Below, in pieces: positions 1-6,833 of a stretch of DNA of 6,945 bases. Each line of letters opens with the position of its first letter. Positions within the stretch are counted from its first letter, which is position 1. A model generated the notes under the pieces. That model had not been told where the DNA came from, made no database searches, and saw only the letters and a program-made list of their open reading frames with translations. The DNA is from Thiohalobacter sp. (GTDB lineage Bacteria; Pseudomonadota; Gammaproteobacteria; DSM-19610): NCBI GenBank assembly GCA_027010005.1, contig JALVCM010000482.1, forward strand, positions 1-6,945, given 5' to 3'. Made by a program: the position numbers and the translations under genes.

Positions 1-929
1 GCTTCCATAACCGACGCATTGTTTCGGCGGCCTTGCCGTCATCCGGGGGTGTCGGGCTGGCGACCATGCTGAATATCCTGTCCGGTTACCCTCTGGAGCA
101 GGTCGACCCGGTGCAGCGCATCCACCTTGTCGTTGAAGCCATGCGCCGTGCCTATCGTGATCGTGCCCAGTATCTCGGTGATCCCGACTTTGTCGAGGCG
201 CCGGTATCGCTGCTGATGGATCCCCGTTACGCAGACGGCCTGCGTGCCTCGATCCATCCGCAACGTGCGACACCCAGCCGGTTGTTACCCGGTGAAGCCC
301 GTCTCTCCCGGGGAACAGACACGACGCATTTTTCTGTGCTGGATCGTGAGGGCAACCGGGTAGCCGCCACACTGAGTATCAACTATCCGTTTGGTGCAGC
401 CTTTGTTGCACCGGGCACCGGTGTATTGTTGAACGATGAAATGGACGACTTTTCTGCCAAGCCGGGGGTCCCCAATGCCTACGGCCTGGTGGGCGCCGAA
501 GCCAATGCCATTGCCCCGGGCAAACGCCCGTTGTCGAGTATGACGCCGACGTTTGTCGAGTCGGAGCAGGGTGTCGCCATACTGGGAACACCCGGTGGCA
601 GTCGTATTATCACCATGGTGCTGCTTGCCATACTGGACATGGATCGAGACACTGGTCCGGCGTCCTGGGTTGCATTGCCGCGTTTCCACCATCAGTACCT
701 GCCGGATGTTATCCAGTTTGAACCGGGCGCATTGTCGTCCCGGGTGCAACAGGCTCTGGAGCGTCAGGGGCATGTGTTGAAACCCCTGGATTCGACCTGG
801 GGCAACATGCAGGCAGTCTATTTTGATTATGTCAGCGGCAAGGTGGAGGCGGCTTCCGACCCGCGCGGCGGCGGGCTTGCCGAAGTCCGACAGGCTCCTA
901 GCGCTGGCAGCGCGGGCAATAAAAGGTAG
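1..929 (+). CDS. ggt: Gamma-glutamyltransferase (gamma-glutamyltranspeptidase), 5'-truncated by window edge
   Basis: Hydrolyses or transfers the gamma-glutamyl group of glutathione and related compounds; bacterial members are normally exported to the periplasm and self-cleave into two subunits. The reading frame is open from base 3 with no stop, so the start, signal peptide and most of the large subunit lie to the left. Visible family blocks are PSSGGVGL near base 36, then AYRDRAQYLGDPDF. TTHFSVLD follows, whose first Thr (codon 321-323) should be the autocleavage site and N-terminal nucleophile. MDDFSAKPGVPNAYGLVG comes next, then RPLSSM (Ser pair at 534-539), TPGGSR (from 588) and a closing SDPRGGG. 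The small subunit would be about 202 residues, close to the roughly 190 of E. coli Ggt. About a dozen extra residues after the usual end run into the 3' end of mutM on the other strand. All key catalytic positions that can be seen are kept, so it looks functional. Identity is sure; preferred substrate is not. Confidence 0.95.
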   Translation, partial: FHNRRIVSAALPSSGGVGLATMLNILSGYPLEQVDPVQRIHLVVEAMRRAYRDRAQYLGDPDFVEAPVSLLMDPRYADGLRASIHPQRATPSRLLPGEARLSRGTDTTHFSVLDREGNRVAATLSINYPFGAAFVAPGTGVLLNDEMDDFSAKPGVPNAYGLVGAEANAIAPGKRPLSSMTPTFVESEQGVAILGTPGGSRIITMVLLAILDMDRDTGPASWVALPRFHHQYLPDVIQFEPGALSSRVQQALERQGHVLKPLDSTWGNMQAVYFDYVSGKVEAASDPRGGGLAEVRQAPSAGSAGNKR

Positions 930-1713
930 ATCGCTGACCGCTGCGTATTTCCCGTATGGGGGTGCCGCAGCGCGGACAGGGGTCGGAGGTTCTGCCATAC
1001 ACCTCCAGTGATTGCCGGAAATAACCCGGTTTCCCCTCGCTGTTGAGGAAGTCTCTCAGTGTGGTCCCACCCTGGTGAATGGCTGCTTCCAGTACGTCAC
1101 GTATGGCATCGGCCAGTACGGCATGACGGGCCCGGCTGATGCGGCCTGCCGCCCGCAGTGGATGGATACCCGCCCTGAACAGGGCTTCGTTTGCATAGAT
1201 GTTACCCACCCCGGCCAGGATATGACTGTCCATGATGAATGACTTGATGGCCAGTTTGCGCCCGCGGGATTGATGGAACAGGTAATCCCCGTGAAAACTG
1301 TCCCCAAGGGGTTCCGGTCCCAGCGCAGCCAGCAGGGGATGTTGCTCAACCGGTTGTGTACACCAGAGCCAGGCACCGAAGCGGCGTGGATCGGTATAGC
1401 GCAGCAGTCGGCTGTCACCGAAATGCAGATCGATGTGATCGTGCTTGCCCGGCGCTTCGCTGTCATCAACGATCCGCAGGCTGCCGGACATGCCGAGGTG
1501 AATAATGAGCGTACCCTGTGATGTCCCGATCAACAGGTACTTTGCACGCCGTGTCACCTGTCGTATCTGCGCACCTGCAATCTCCCGTGCCAGCGCACCC
1601 GGCACCGGCCAGCGTAGCTGTTTCTGGCGCACTGTTACATGATGCACGCGGGTGCCCGCCAGGTGTGGCTCGATACCGCGGCACGTGGTTTCGACTTCCG
1701 GAAGTTCAGGCAC
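898..1713 (-). CDS. mutM: Formamidopyrimidine-DNA glycosylase (Fpg/MutM)
   Basis: Bifunctional DNA glycosylase/AP lyase that removes 8-oxoguanine and formamidopyrimidines in base excision repair. The protein has 271 residues (E. coli Fpg has 269). The N-terminal PELPEVET is the family hallmark: Pro2 is the nucleophile and Glu3 the catalytic acid. This fixes the start at 1711-1713, which reads GTG, not ATG, with no clear Shine-Dalgarno in front. Further family residues are Lys58 in RRAKYLL, the void-filling residues Met75, Arg111 and Phe112 (HLGMSGSLR, TDPRRFG), and Asn171 of the helix-two-turn-helix (GVGNIYANEALF). A C-terminal zinc finger uses Cys246, Cys249, Cys266 and Cys269. It lies 29 nt after the DUF4340 gene and is probably read as the last gene of that operon, though a promoter of its own inside the upstream gene cannot be excluded. 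Its last 32 nt overlap the end of ggt on the opposite strand. The weak start suggests low expression, as expected for a repair enzyme. Confidence 0.97.
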   Translation of the reverse strand: MPELPEVETTCRGIEPHLAGTRVHHVTVRQKQLRWPVPGALAREIAGAQIRQVTRRAKYLLIGTSQGTLIIHLGMSGSLRIVDDSEAPGKHDHIDLHFGDSRLLRYTDPRRFGAWLWCTQPVEQHPLLAALGPEPLGDSFHGDYLFHQSRGRKLAIKSFIMDSHILAGVGNIYANEALFRAGIHPLRAAGRISRARHAVLADAIRDVLEAAIHQGGTTLRDFLNSEGKPGYFRQSLEVYGRTSDPCPRCGTPIREIRSGQRSTFYCPRCQR

Positions 1714-1742
1714 GGTGGGTCAGTTTTGCCGGTGTGGTTCGG

Positions 1743-2591
1743 TCAGGGTGTTGTGTTTGCCGGGGCGGGTTCGAGCAGGCGTGATGCGATGCTGCCCATG
1801 CGGTATTCGATGCCGAAAGCCGGTCGCGCAAGGACCAGTTCAGGGTTACGCGAGGTGATAACCAGTTCGACAGGTTGCTGTTGCCCGGCAAGCTGAATCA
1901 GAATGTGCTCGCCCTGTGGCTGGCTGTCGGCCTCACGAATATTAATCGCGGTTGCCGCCTCCCAGCTTTCGATAAACAGTTGTATATCATCTGCGGAAAT
2001 TTCACGTTGCGGGGTCAGTGTCCAGCCTGAATCTCCCTGTTCCAGTTTGATACCCGGGAGGGTCAGTGAAGTGATGTGGGTGTGCTGGGGCAATATCTTT
2101 CGTCGCACAAACTGGGTATAGCCGGCTTCAATCAGGTACAGGTAAAGGTCGGGCACCAGCTTGATGCGATCGCCTACCCGCAGATAACGCTGGTTTTCCA
2201 GTGCGTCGATGCCGCCAAAATCGATTTGTGTCCCGTTGAGCGTCAGGCTGGCGCGCGGCGGGTCGAGTTCAAGTTGATGGAGATCCATCTCGCTGACCGG
2301 GTAACTGCGTGTGACAGCTTGTTCGGCCAACCGTGTGAGTGCATTGACCTGGAAGGTTTCTGCGGGCAGGCGGGGTTCATGCACAATCCACCAGAAGCCG
2401 TCCTTGTCCCGTTCGAGTACCATGTCATCGCGTAGCGGACGCGTGGCCGTGATCTGCTCTATGTCACTGGCCCTGAGCGGGGTGACGGTCTCCACACCGG
2501 GTTCCTCGATGCCGGGTTCATAGCGTGCGATCAGTATCAGGATCACCACCGTGGTGAAAAGCAGAATGTTGGTCAGCCAGCGTGATTTCAT
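1743..2591 (-). CDS. DUF4340 membrane-anchored protein of Gld-like ABC operon
   Basis: A 282-residue protein with one N-terminal membrane segment (about residues 7-23, NILLFTTVVILILIA). The rest is soluble and presumably lies outside the cytoplasmic membrane. The body resembles the DUF4340 family: a stretch around FWWIVHEPRLPAETFQVN followed by LTRLAEQAV, then a small beta-rich repeat-like region with RYLRVGDRIKLV. DUF4340 proteins are regularly encoded beside GldF/GldG-type ABC components, and this one sits 8 nt after the GldG-type gene, which supports the call. The start is ATG with a good TAGGA Shine-Dalgarno six bases upstream that shares its TAG with the stop codon of the previous gene, so the two are likely translationally coupled. 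The biochemical role is unknown; a part in substrate handling or assembly of the ABC complex is inferred from context only. No catalytic motif is visible. Confidence 0.82.
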   Translation of the reverse strand: MKSRWLTNILLFTTVVILILIARYEPGIEEPGVETVTPLRASDIEQITATRPLRDDMVLERDKDGFWWIVHEPRLPAETFQVNALTRLAEQAVTRSYPVSEMDLHQLELDPPRASLTLNGTQIDFGGIDALENQRYLRVGDRIKLVPDLYLYLIEAGYTQFVRRKILPQHTHITSLTLPGIKLEQGDSGWTLTPQREISADDIQLFIESWEAATAINIREADSQPQGEHILIQLAGQQQPVELVITSRNPELVLARPAFGIEYRMGSIASRLLEPAPANTTP

Positions 2592-2597
2592 ATCGGG

Positions 2598-2602
2598 TCC
2601 TA
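2598..2602 (-). promoter_or_regulatory. Ribosome binding site of the DUF4340 gene, overlapping the stop of the GldG-type gene
   Basis: On the minus strand this reads TAGGA, six bases before the ATG at 2589-2591. Its TAG is the stop codon of the preceding gene, so ribosomes ending there sit on the next ribosome binding site. It supports the chosen start of the 282-residue protein. Confidence 0.65.
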
Positions 2603-3961
2603 GCGGTTACGGCGTTGCCACCAGATGCCAACACCGGCTGACAGCAGTAGCAAGGGCAGGACAAACAGAAAGCCGAAACCGATAAGCACCCGGGCAAGTG
2701 TGCCGAGTTCCAGGTTGACGTCACTGGCAGTACGCGCGGTGATGGCGATGAACCTGTCGTCATGGTTCAGCCAGTTGAACAGTGCCAGTCCAAGATCGAT
2801 ATTGCCGGCATTGCCAAGGTACGTATTGGAAATGAAGTCACTGTCGCAGATGAGCGCAACGCGCTGTTGTGTGGATTGCTCTTCTTCTCCCTGTTCACGG
2901 GTAAAAATGTAGCCGATATCGAGTGGACCCATCCGTTCGTCACTGTCCTGGTCAAAACGGATGGTGCCGCTGATCGGGCCGATTTCAGTCCATGCACGAT
3001 CCAGCGTGGTCAGCAGGGCCTGGGCTTCCCAGCCCTGTGGTGCGTTGACGTCGATGGCACAGGCCTGCGGGAACAGTGTGATTCTGCCTTCTATGCCACG
3101 GGTGATTTCGTGCATGGGGTAATCGGGGATAATGGCGAATGCCGGGTTGTCGATGCCGAACAGTTGCGTGGTGGCATCCACGACCGTGCCGGGCAGGAGT
3201 TCAACGCCGAGCGTTTCCGCGACCGGTTCCAGGCCGGCCAGTCCACCGGGCTCGACCAGCCACAGCAGGTTGCCACCCTGCTTCAGATAGCGGTTGATGA
3301 TCTTTACTTCGCCGGACAGCAGCGGGGTGCGCGGGTCGGCGATCACCAGCAGGCTGGTATCGCCGGGTATCGCCGGTGTTTCGGCAAGTTTCAGTGTTTC
3401 GACATGGATGCCCTTGTCGGACAGCAGCTTGCCAAACTGACCGAGGTCGTGGTTGGCCTGCCCCAGCGGGTTACGTTCACCGTGTCCGGTCAGGAACACC
3501 ACCTTGCGGGTACTGGGCCGGGCAATGCGCAGCAGTGCATTGGTCAGGCTTTGCTCCGACAGCTCCTGTATCTTGTCGCTGCGTCCGTTATAGGCAATCA
3601 GCAACTCACCGTCCAGGGTGATACCCAGCTCTCGGACACGTTCCGGTTCGGCATCCGGGTTGACGAAGTGCAGTTCGATATCCGGCTTGTGGCGCTGGTA
3701 ACGTGCCACGAGGTCACGGATATGTTCGCGCAGTTCGGGGGTTTCCCGCGCGAACGCGGTGATATGCACCGGGCCTTCCATTTCCTCGAGTAACTTGCGG
3801 CTGTCGACCGACAGGCTGTTGCGTCCACCACGGGTCCAGTCGGCCTCGATGTTGTAGCGTGTACTCAGCCAGCCGAGCAGCCCGGCCAGGGTCAAAAGCC
3901 CGATAAGGAAAATCAGGTTCTGTAACTGCAACTGGCGGCGGGATGAGCGGGTGACTTTCAT
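2600..3961 (-). CDS. GldG-type ABC transporter auxiliary protein
   Basis: A 453-residue protein of the GldG/ABC-type uncharacterised auxiliary family. A first membrane helix (about residues 15-33) is followed by a large extracytoplasmic region and a second helix near the C-terminus (about 422-447) ending in a basic tail, WWQRRNR. Family landmarks are RNSLSVDSRKLLEEMEGPVHITAF (read as two adjoining blocks, residues 47-60 and 61-70), NPDAEP at 101, VVFLTGHGERNP at 154, ADPRTPLLSGE at 208, QGGNLLWLVEPGG at 228 and CDSDFISN at 372. In Bacteroidetes, GldF and GldG act with the ATPase GldA in gliding motility, but the same module is widespread in non-gliding Proteobacteria, where its substrate is not known. 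The ATG lies 4 nt after the permease stop and has only a weak GGA upstream, pointing to translational coupling. It probably forms a membrane complex with the permease, the ATPase and the DUF4340 protein. The general family is well supported; function is not. Confidence 0.88.
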   Translation of the reverse strand: MKVTRSSRRQLQLQNLIFLIGLLTLAGLLGWLSTRYNIEADWTRGGRNSLSVDSRKLLEEMEGPVHITAFARETPELREHIRDLVARYQRHKPDIELHFVNPDAEPERVRELGITLDGELLIAYNGRSDKIQELSEQSLTNALLRIARPSTRKVVFLTGHGERNPLGQANHDLGQFGKLLSDKGIHVETLKLAETPAIPGDTSLLVIADPRTPLLSGEVKIINRYLKQGGNLLWLVEPGGLAGLEPVAETLGVELLPGTVVDATTQLFGIDNPAFAIIPDYPMHEITRGIEGRITLFPQACAIDVNAPQGWEAQALLTTLDRAWTEIGPISGTIRFDQDSDERMGPLDIGYIFTREQGEEEQSTQQRVALICDSDFISNTYLGNAGNIDLGLALFNWLNHDDRFIAITARTASDVNLELGTLARVLIGFGFLFVLPLLLLSAGVGIWWQRRNR

Positions 3962-3965
3962 GGGG

Positions 3966-4721
3966 TTATCCGGTCAGGCGCTTCTGGTCCAGGCGGCGGA
4001 TGCCAAGGATCAGGAATACGCTGGTCAACAGCAGGTAGTAAGCCAGGTCGCGGGTGCTGAACAGTCCCTTCAGAAAGGCATTGAAGTGCGTTTTTAGTGA
4101 CAGGTACTGGAACAGCCCGGAAATATTTTCGCCGCCGGCACTGTTCCAGTCGATGATCCACAGCAGCATCAGCAGCCCCAGTGTGCTGATGGCCGCAACA
4201 ACCGGTTGCTCGGTCAGGGACGACATAAACAGCCCGATGGCGGCGAAGGCCCCGGACAGCAGGGCCAGGCCAAGCAGACCCGCCAGCAGTTTGCCGGCAT
4301 CAAGAGTGGTTCCGCTGTACAGCGACAGTGGCATGGCTGCGAGCATCAGCAGCAGGATAAGGAAGAACAGGGTGATGCCGAGGAATTTACCCAGTACGAT
4401 TTCACGAATCGATACAGGTGCCGACAACAGCAGTGTCAGGGTACGGTTTCGTTGCTCCTCACTGATGCTACGCATGGTGATAGCGGGTGAAATCAGCAAC
4501 AGCAGAAAGCCGGCGGTCTGGAACAGTGGTGCCACCACCAGGTCGGTGACCCCGGGCGCGCCCTCGATACCGGCCAGGCGGGGTTGCCAGGTTGACAGGT
4601 AGGTATCCAGTTGTGACAGGAACAGGAAAGCCATCACCAGTTGCAGCATGGCAAGTATTGCCCAGGCCAGTGGCGACAGGAACAGGTTTTTCAGTTCACG
4701 CAGGGCAATGGTGAGTATCAT
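3966..4721 (-). CDS. ABC-2 type transporter permease, GldF-like
   Basis: A 251-residue integral membrane protein with about six predicted helices (roughly residues 17-37, 62-82, 107-135, 143-166, 172-191 and 225-242). It starts with MILTIALRELKNLFLSPLAW, the usual N-terminus of ABC-2 permeases related to GldF and NosY. The cytoplasmic block ISEEQRNRTLTLLLSAPVS (residues 86-104) is the family's conserved loop before the third helix, thought to contact the ATPase. Its ATG overlaps the ATPase stop by one base (TGATG), and a GAGGA Shine-Dalgarno lies inside the end of the ATPase gene, so translation is probably coupled at matching levels. With the ATPase it should make the core of an exporter or a membrane-protein-moving machine. 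Substrate unknown. Confidence 0.9.
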   Translation of the reverse strand: MILTIALRELKNLFLSPLAWAILAMLQLVMAFLFLSQLDTYLSTWQPRLAGIEGAPGVTDLVVAPLFQTAGFLLLLISPAITMRSISEEQRNRTLTLLLSAPVSIREIVLGKFLGITLFFLILLLMLAAMPLSLYSGTTLDAGKLLAGLLGLALLSGAFAAIGLFMSSLTEQPVVAAISTLGLLMLLWIIDWNSAGGENISGLFQYLSLKTHFNAFLKGLFSTRDLAYYLLLTSVFLILGIRRLDQKRLTG

Positions 4722-5692
4722 CAGGCGGCATCCTCAGTCGTCAGGTGCTCGTCGCGACAGGTCAGTTCTACGAAGACCTGTTCCAGCGTCTGCCGATCCA
4801 GTGCCAGTTCGACCAGTCCCAGTCCGTGTTCGGCAATGCTGGCGGCAACGGCACCGGCAGGGTTTTTCTCACTGAAGTGAAGCTTTGCGCGTGAAGGGCC
4901 GAGCCGTTCACTGCGATCCACACCGGGCAGCTTTTCCAGGACTTCATCGGTCAGCGGCTCGCGTGTTTCCAGCACCAGCACATGGCTGACCAGTTGTTTT
5001 TCGAGTTCCTGCATACTCTGTGAGAACACCAGCCGGCCTTCATTGATAATCTGCACGTGGGTACAGGTGGCCTGGACCTCGGGCAGGATATGCGTGGACA
5101 GGATGATGCCGTGGGTTTCTCCCAGCTCGCGGACCAGTTCACGGATTTCACGGATCTGGTTGGGGTCGAGGCCGACTGTCGGTTCATCAAGAATCACCAC
5201 GGCCGGGTTGTGCAGGATAGCCTGGGCAATCCCCACACGTTGCCGGTAACCCTTGGAAAGGTTACCGATCAGCCGGCGGCTGACCGCCAGCAGGCCACAG
5301 CGGCGTTTGGCACGATTGATGGCCTGACCACGTTGTGCCGCGCTGACACGGTGCAGGCGCGCACAGTAATCCAGGTATTCGTCGACGGTCAGGTCGCGGT
5401 AGACCGGGGGCTGTTCGGGCAGGTAACCGATATTGGCCTTGGCCAGCCGGGGCTGGTCGAGTATATCGATACCATTGATCTGTATGCGCCCTTCGCTGGG
5501 TGCCAGATTGCCGGTAATCATCTGCATGGTGGTCGACTTGCCGGCGCCGTTGGGGCCGAGAAAACCCAGCACCTCACCCGGGGATAACGTAAAGTCGATG
5601 TGGTCGACCGCCAGCTGGTGTCCGTAGTAACGCGACAGTTGTTCGACGCTAATCAGGATTTTTGATTCCATGTGCTTTATGATGGGTTCCAT
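4721..5692 (-). CDS. ABC transporter ATP-binding protein, GldA-like
   Basis: Cytoplasmic ATPase that powers the adjacent permease; first gene of the minus-strand operon. Numbered from the ATG at 5690-5692 it has 323 residues. Walker A is GPNGAGKST (46-54), the Q-loop Gln94 lies in LPEQPPVY, the signature is LSKGYRQR (145-152), Walker B ends in ILDEP (167-171, catalytic Glu170) and the switch His201 is in STHIL. All motifs are intact. A C-terminal extension of about 90 residues ending in TLEQVFVELT is typical of the GldA/CcmA-like drug and polymer exporter group. The start is uncertain. Three in-frame ATGs exist, at 5722, 5692 and 5671. The one at 5692 has a GGA nine bases upstream; the one at 5671 (MESKILISVEQLSRYYG) fits the family start best but has no clear ribosome site; the one at 5722 has neither. 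Confidence 0.92.
   Translation of the reverse strand: MEPIIKHMESKILISVEQLSRYYGHQLAVDHIDFTLSPGEVLGFLGPNGAGKSTTMQMITGNLAPSEGRIQINGIDILDQPRLAKANIGYLPEQPPVYRDLTVDEYLDYCARLHRVSAAQRGQAINRAKRRCGLLAVSRRLIGNLSKGYRQRVGIAQAILHNPAVVILDEPTVGLDPNQIREIRELVRELGETHGIILSTHILPEVQATCTHVQIINEGRLVFSQSMQELEKQLVSHVLVLETREPLTDEVLEKLPGVDRSERLGPSRAKLHFSEKNPAGAVAASIAEHGLGLVELALDRQTLEQVFVELTCRDEHLTTEDAA
4731..4735 (-). promoter_or_regulatory. Ribosome binding site of the permease gene, inside the ATPase gene
   Basis: On the minus strand this reads GAGGA, nine bases before the permease ATG at 4719-4721. It lies within the last codons of the ATPase gene, whose TGA shares one base with that ATG. It is the strongest Shine-Dalgarno in the operon and supports both the chosen start and coupled translation. 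Confidence 0.7.
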
Positions 5693-5757
5693 AGTGTCAT
5701 TTCCGCGCCCCAACGGGAGCATAACGTAAACGATTGCGGATTTGGATAGCCCTTTTT
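5693..5757. promoter_or_regulatory. Divergent intergenic region between ABC operon and heme-sensor cyclase gene
   Basis: This is the only gap between divergently read genes in the window, so promoters for both the minus-strand ABC operon and the plus-strand sensor gene should lie here or just inside the gene starts. It grows to about 86 bases if the ATPase starts at 5671. I see no convincing sigma-70 pair on either strand and no clear operator: the best -10-like hexamers (TATGAT on the plus strand at 5678-5683, TATGCT on the minus strand ending near 5717) lack good -35 partners. The role is therefore inferred from gene orientation. Confidence 0.5.
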
Positions 5758-6825
5758 ATGCCAGCACGAAAACCGGAAACGCCATTATGTGACCAGTTTG
5801 GCTTCGATGCCGACTGGCGGCGTGCGCAGCTGGCACTCATCGGGCTGCAGGATGAATCACGTGATACGGTTCGCCAGCTGCACCGCTGTGTGTTGACCGA
5901 GGACGCTTCGCGGCGAATCGTCGACCGTTTTTATGAACAGCTGCTGCATGATTCGCGTGCCCGGTCATTACTGGAAAGTTACGATGTCGAGCGCCTGAAG
6001 GTGACACAGGTGGCTTACCTGGCGGATTTTGGCGTGGACTTCCGCGATGCGGACTACTTCGAGACGCGCGCCCGTGTCGGTATTGCACACGCCCGCGTGG
6101 GATTACCGCTGGCGCTGTACCTGTCGGCTTTTGGTGTCATGCAGACGCTGATACTGGAGATGTTGACAGAGTGCGTCAGCGATCTGGCAGAGCACCAGCT
6201 GCTCAGTCGCCTGGTGCTGAAGCTGACAACCCTCGATATCGCTGTCGCGACCGAGGTCTATCACCGCAGCAGCATGCTGGAACTGGATCGCTCGGTCAAA
6301 CATCTGCGGCTCGAGCAGAGCCTGCTGCGTACCCAGTTGCAACAGGATGCGCTCACCGGGGTGTCGAGTCGTACCAGCTTGCTGGATGCACTGGAAGCCG
6401 CCATCAGCCGTTCAGCCAAGACCGGCCAGCCGTTATGCATCATTATGGCGGACCTGGATCATTTCAAGGCGGTAAATGACAGCTACGGCCACATGGTGGG
6501 TGACAAGGTGCTGACCGAGGTTGGTGCACGTATACGCGCTGCATTGCGTGAGTTCGATCTGGTTGGCCGTTACGGGGGGGAAGAATTCGTTATCGTGCTG
6601 GAAAACACGTCCCGCCATACCGCCCTGCAGGTTGCCGAACGTATTCGCCAGCGTATTGCCGGTCAGCCGATCAACACCGGAAAGCATCGCCTTGAAATCA
6701 CCATCAGCCAGGGGCTGGCGCTACGCGTCGAGGGTGATGATTCCCGGAGCCTGTTGCAGCGTGCCGACGATGCCATGTACAAGGCCAAGCGCGCCGGCCG
6801 GAATTGTGTCGCGGAAGCTGACTGA
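5758..6825 (+). CDS. Globin-coupled sensor diguanylate cyclase (heme sensor + GGDEF)
   Basis: Predicted to make the second messenger c-di-GMP from two GTP under control of a gas (probably O2) bound to heme; cytoplasmic, 355 residues, no membrane segment. Residues about 20-165 form the sensor globin. VGIAHARVGLPLALY holds His111 (codon 6088-6090), matching the proximal heme ligand of HemAT and DosC-type sensors, and Tyr59 in DRFYEQLL is the likely B10 distal residue. A helical linker (about 165-195) leads to the GGDEF domain, which begins at DALTGVSSR. This has the metal/GTP site ADLDHFKAVNDSYGH (Asp232, Asp234), the active loop RYGGEEF (273-277) and, five residues before it, REFD (264-267), an RxxD product-inhibition site. 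It should thus be an active, feedback-limited cyclase. The ATG at 5758 is preferred over an in-frame TTG at 5734; a weak GGA lies 11 bases upstream. It is divergent from the ABC operon, and the next gene starts 8 nt downstream. The domain calls are firm; the gas ligand is inferred. Confidence 0.92.
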   Translation: MPARKPETPLCDQFGFDADWRRAQLALIGLQDESRDTVRQLHRCVLTEDASRRIVDRFYEQLLHDSRARSLLESYDVERLKVTQVAYLADFGVDFRDADYFETRARVGIAHARVGLPLALYLSAFGVMQTLILEMLTECVSDLAEHQLLSRLVLKLTTLDIAVATEVYHRSSMLELDRSVKHLRLEQSLLRTQLQQDALTGVSSRTSLLDALEAAISRSAKTGQPLCIIMADLDHFKAVNDSYGHMVGDKVLTEVGARIRAALREFDLVGRYGGEEFVIVLENTSRHTALQVAERIRQRIAGQPINTGKHRLEITISQGLALRVEGDDSRSLLQRADDAMYKAKRAGRNCVAEAD

Positions 6826-6833
6826 CATTATCC

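Noticed and set aside
901..913. Small inverted repeat (GCGCT, 3-nt loop, AGCGC) as a terminator between ggt and mutM
   Set aside because: The stem is only five pairs, lies inside both coding regions and is not followed by a T-run on either strand.
285..998. 237-codon minus-strand frame opposite ggt and the end of mutM
   Set aside because: The plus strand carries conserved gamma-glutamyltransferase motifs throughout; the antisense product has no recognisable feature.
2762..3793. 343-codon open frame on the plus strand, antisense to the GldG-type gene
   Set aside because: It lies wholly inside a well-supported family gene on the other strand, shows no recognisable domain, has Cys- and Gln-rich low-sense composition, and is the kind of open frame that GC-rich codon use creates opposite a real gene.
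5057..5587. 176-codon plus-strand frame opposite the ABC ATPase
   Set aside because: It mirrors the Walker and signature regions of the ATPase and has no domain of its own.
5678..5683. TATGAT as a -10 box for the sensor cyclase gene
   Set aside because: No acceptable -35 element at the right spacing, and it lies about 75 bases before the start, within or beside the ATPase coding start.
2600..5692. Reading the GldA/F/G-like genes as a gliding motility system
   Set aside because: The other Gld proteins are absent from the window, and this ABC module is common in non-gliding bacteria, so the name marks family only.
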